DNA of 21,425 nt from a virus, in IMG/VR virus record IMGVR_UViG_3300030838_000223, positions 1-21,425 of that record; one strand, given 5' to 3'. The notes beneath the pieces were generated by a model, which had not been told where the DNA came from, ran no database searches, and worked only from the letters and a program-made list of their open reading frames with translations. Shown piece by piece: positions 20,852-21,425 of the stretch (its first letter is position 1; every line of letters starts with the position of its first letter). Made by a program: the position numbers and the translations under genes.

Positions 20852-21425
20852 TTATGTATCGAATCTACTATTTGTTTTTCTACTTCTACCTTTATGTCTT
20901 GGTGGCAATGGAGTTAGTCCTAAATATGCCCATTGTGCACCTCTTGCAATTGTGGAAAGTGTTGACTTTGGAATACTATACATTATAGCTATGTCTTTAT
21001 ATTTTATTTTACCTTCTTTGCAAAGGTTATAAACTTCAATAACTAAATCTTCTTTAAGTTTATTCATACAATTCTTTTCACCATTTCTTTTCTGTATGTA
21101 TTTACCTTCATGCTTTTGATTCTCAGATTTAGTAACCCATTCTAAATTGGTATCATAATTGTGATATTTAATTCCGTCTTTGTGATTTACTTCTATTTTA
21201 TTAACTGGGTCTTCATTCGGTATAAATAAGTATGCTACTGCCCTATGCACACTTCTAGCAAAGAAACCATCTTCAAATTTAACGCTACATTGTAGGTAGC
21301 CGTCTTTGTTTGGATTACAATTTAATAGTTTCCCCTTTTTACCAAGAATCCTTCCTTTGTTAGAAATTTCATATCCATTGTTTATAATCCAAATTTCATC
21401 TTCTAAATCTTCTATATATTCTTTT
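20852..21425 (-). CDS. NUMOD4-HNH homing endonuclease, 5' end beyond the window
   Basis: The open frame continues to the right edge, giving at least 190 residues. Near the truncated N-terminus is the NUMOD4 pattern (EIWIINNGYEISNKGRILGK). The HNH_3-type core follows: FIPNEDPVNKIEVNHKDGIK, then YHNYDTNLEWVT, with the NHKDG histidine and the NLEWV asparagine visible. After it comes a helix-turn-helix-like part (YNLCKEGKIKYKDIAIMYSI) and a basic end. This is the domain order of free-standing or intron-encoded phage homing endonucleases. No split target gene is visible on the left side. Confidence 0.85.
   Translation of the reverse strand, partial: KEYIEDLEDEIWIINNGYEISNKGRILGKKGKLLNCNPNKDGYLQCSVKFEDGFFARSVHRAVAYLFIPNEDPVNKIEVNHKDGIKYHNYDTNLEWVTKSENQKHEGKYIQKRNGEKNCMNKLKEDLVIEVYNLCKEGKIKYKDIAIMYSIPKSTLSTIARGAQWAYLGLTPLPPRHKGRSRKTNSRFDT

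Overview
The window looks like part of a temperate phage, integrated prophage or phage-like element of a low-G+C Firmicute, most likely Clostridium. The DNA is strongly A+T-rich, ribosome binding sites are strong AGGAGG types, and terminators are short hairpins with U-runs. Recognisable genes include an AntA/AntB antirepressor, a tyrosine recombinase, a RusA-like resolvase, an amidase/muramidase endolysin with clostridial/streptococcal cell-wall-binding repeats, a BhlA/UviB-type holin and tail-fibre proteins. No tRNA, rRNA, CRISPR array or insertion sequence was seen.

Layout. Positions 1-3000 (+) hold a promoter/terminator leader, a holin-like coiled-coil protein, the three-part endolysin and a small zinc-ribbon protein. 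Positions 3100-5925 (+) hold the antirepressor, a gene pair that is one reading frame cut by a 16-bp tandem duplication, a structured intergenic region, a GIY-YIG (T5orf172-type) protein and a small protein. Positions 6000-10515 (+) are the tail-fibre operon, closed by a 15-bp-stem terminator. Around 10.5-11.3 kb lie a structured non-coding stretch and a leftward ribbon-helix-helix regulator, divergent from the next operon and separated from it by twin palindromes. Positions 11.3-14.0 kb (+) carry RusA, a small protein, the recombinase, a small membrane protein and the UviB-like holin. Everything from 14.2 kb to the right end is leftward: three successive transcription units (a methyltransferase; a 41-aa protein, DNA ligase and small proteins; then small proteins and a ThyX-like protein), preceded by a partial NUMOD4-HNH gene running off the right edge.

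The most interesting non-coding signal is a near-identical 20-bp box (AAYAAAATATATAAAATAAC). It sits 3-5 bp upstream of the -35 element of all three leftward promoters and recurs in gene leaders on both strands, which suggests one shared control element for the non-structural genes. The clearest gene-level oddity is the exact 16-bp tandem duplication at 4102-4133, which shifts frame within what appears to be a 377-residue protein and could be a reversible switch. A consensus promoter and a terminator also frame a probable ~85-nt leftward RNA opposite the 3' end of the holin gene.

All family assignments come from motif recognition by eye; no database search was possible.
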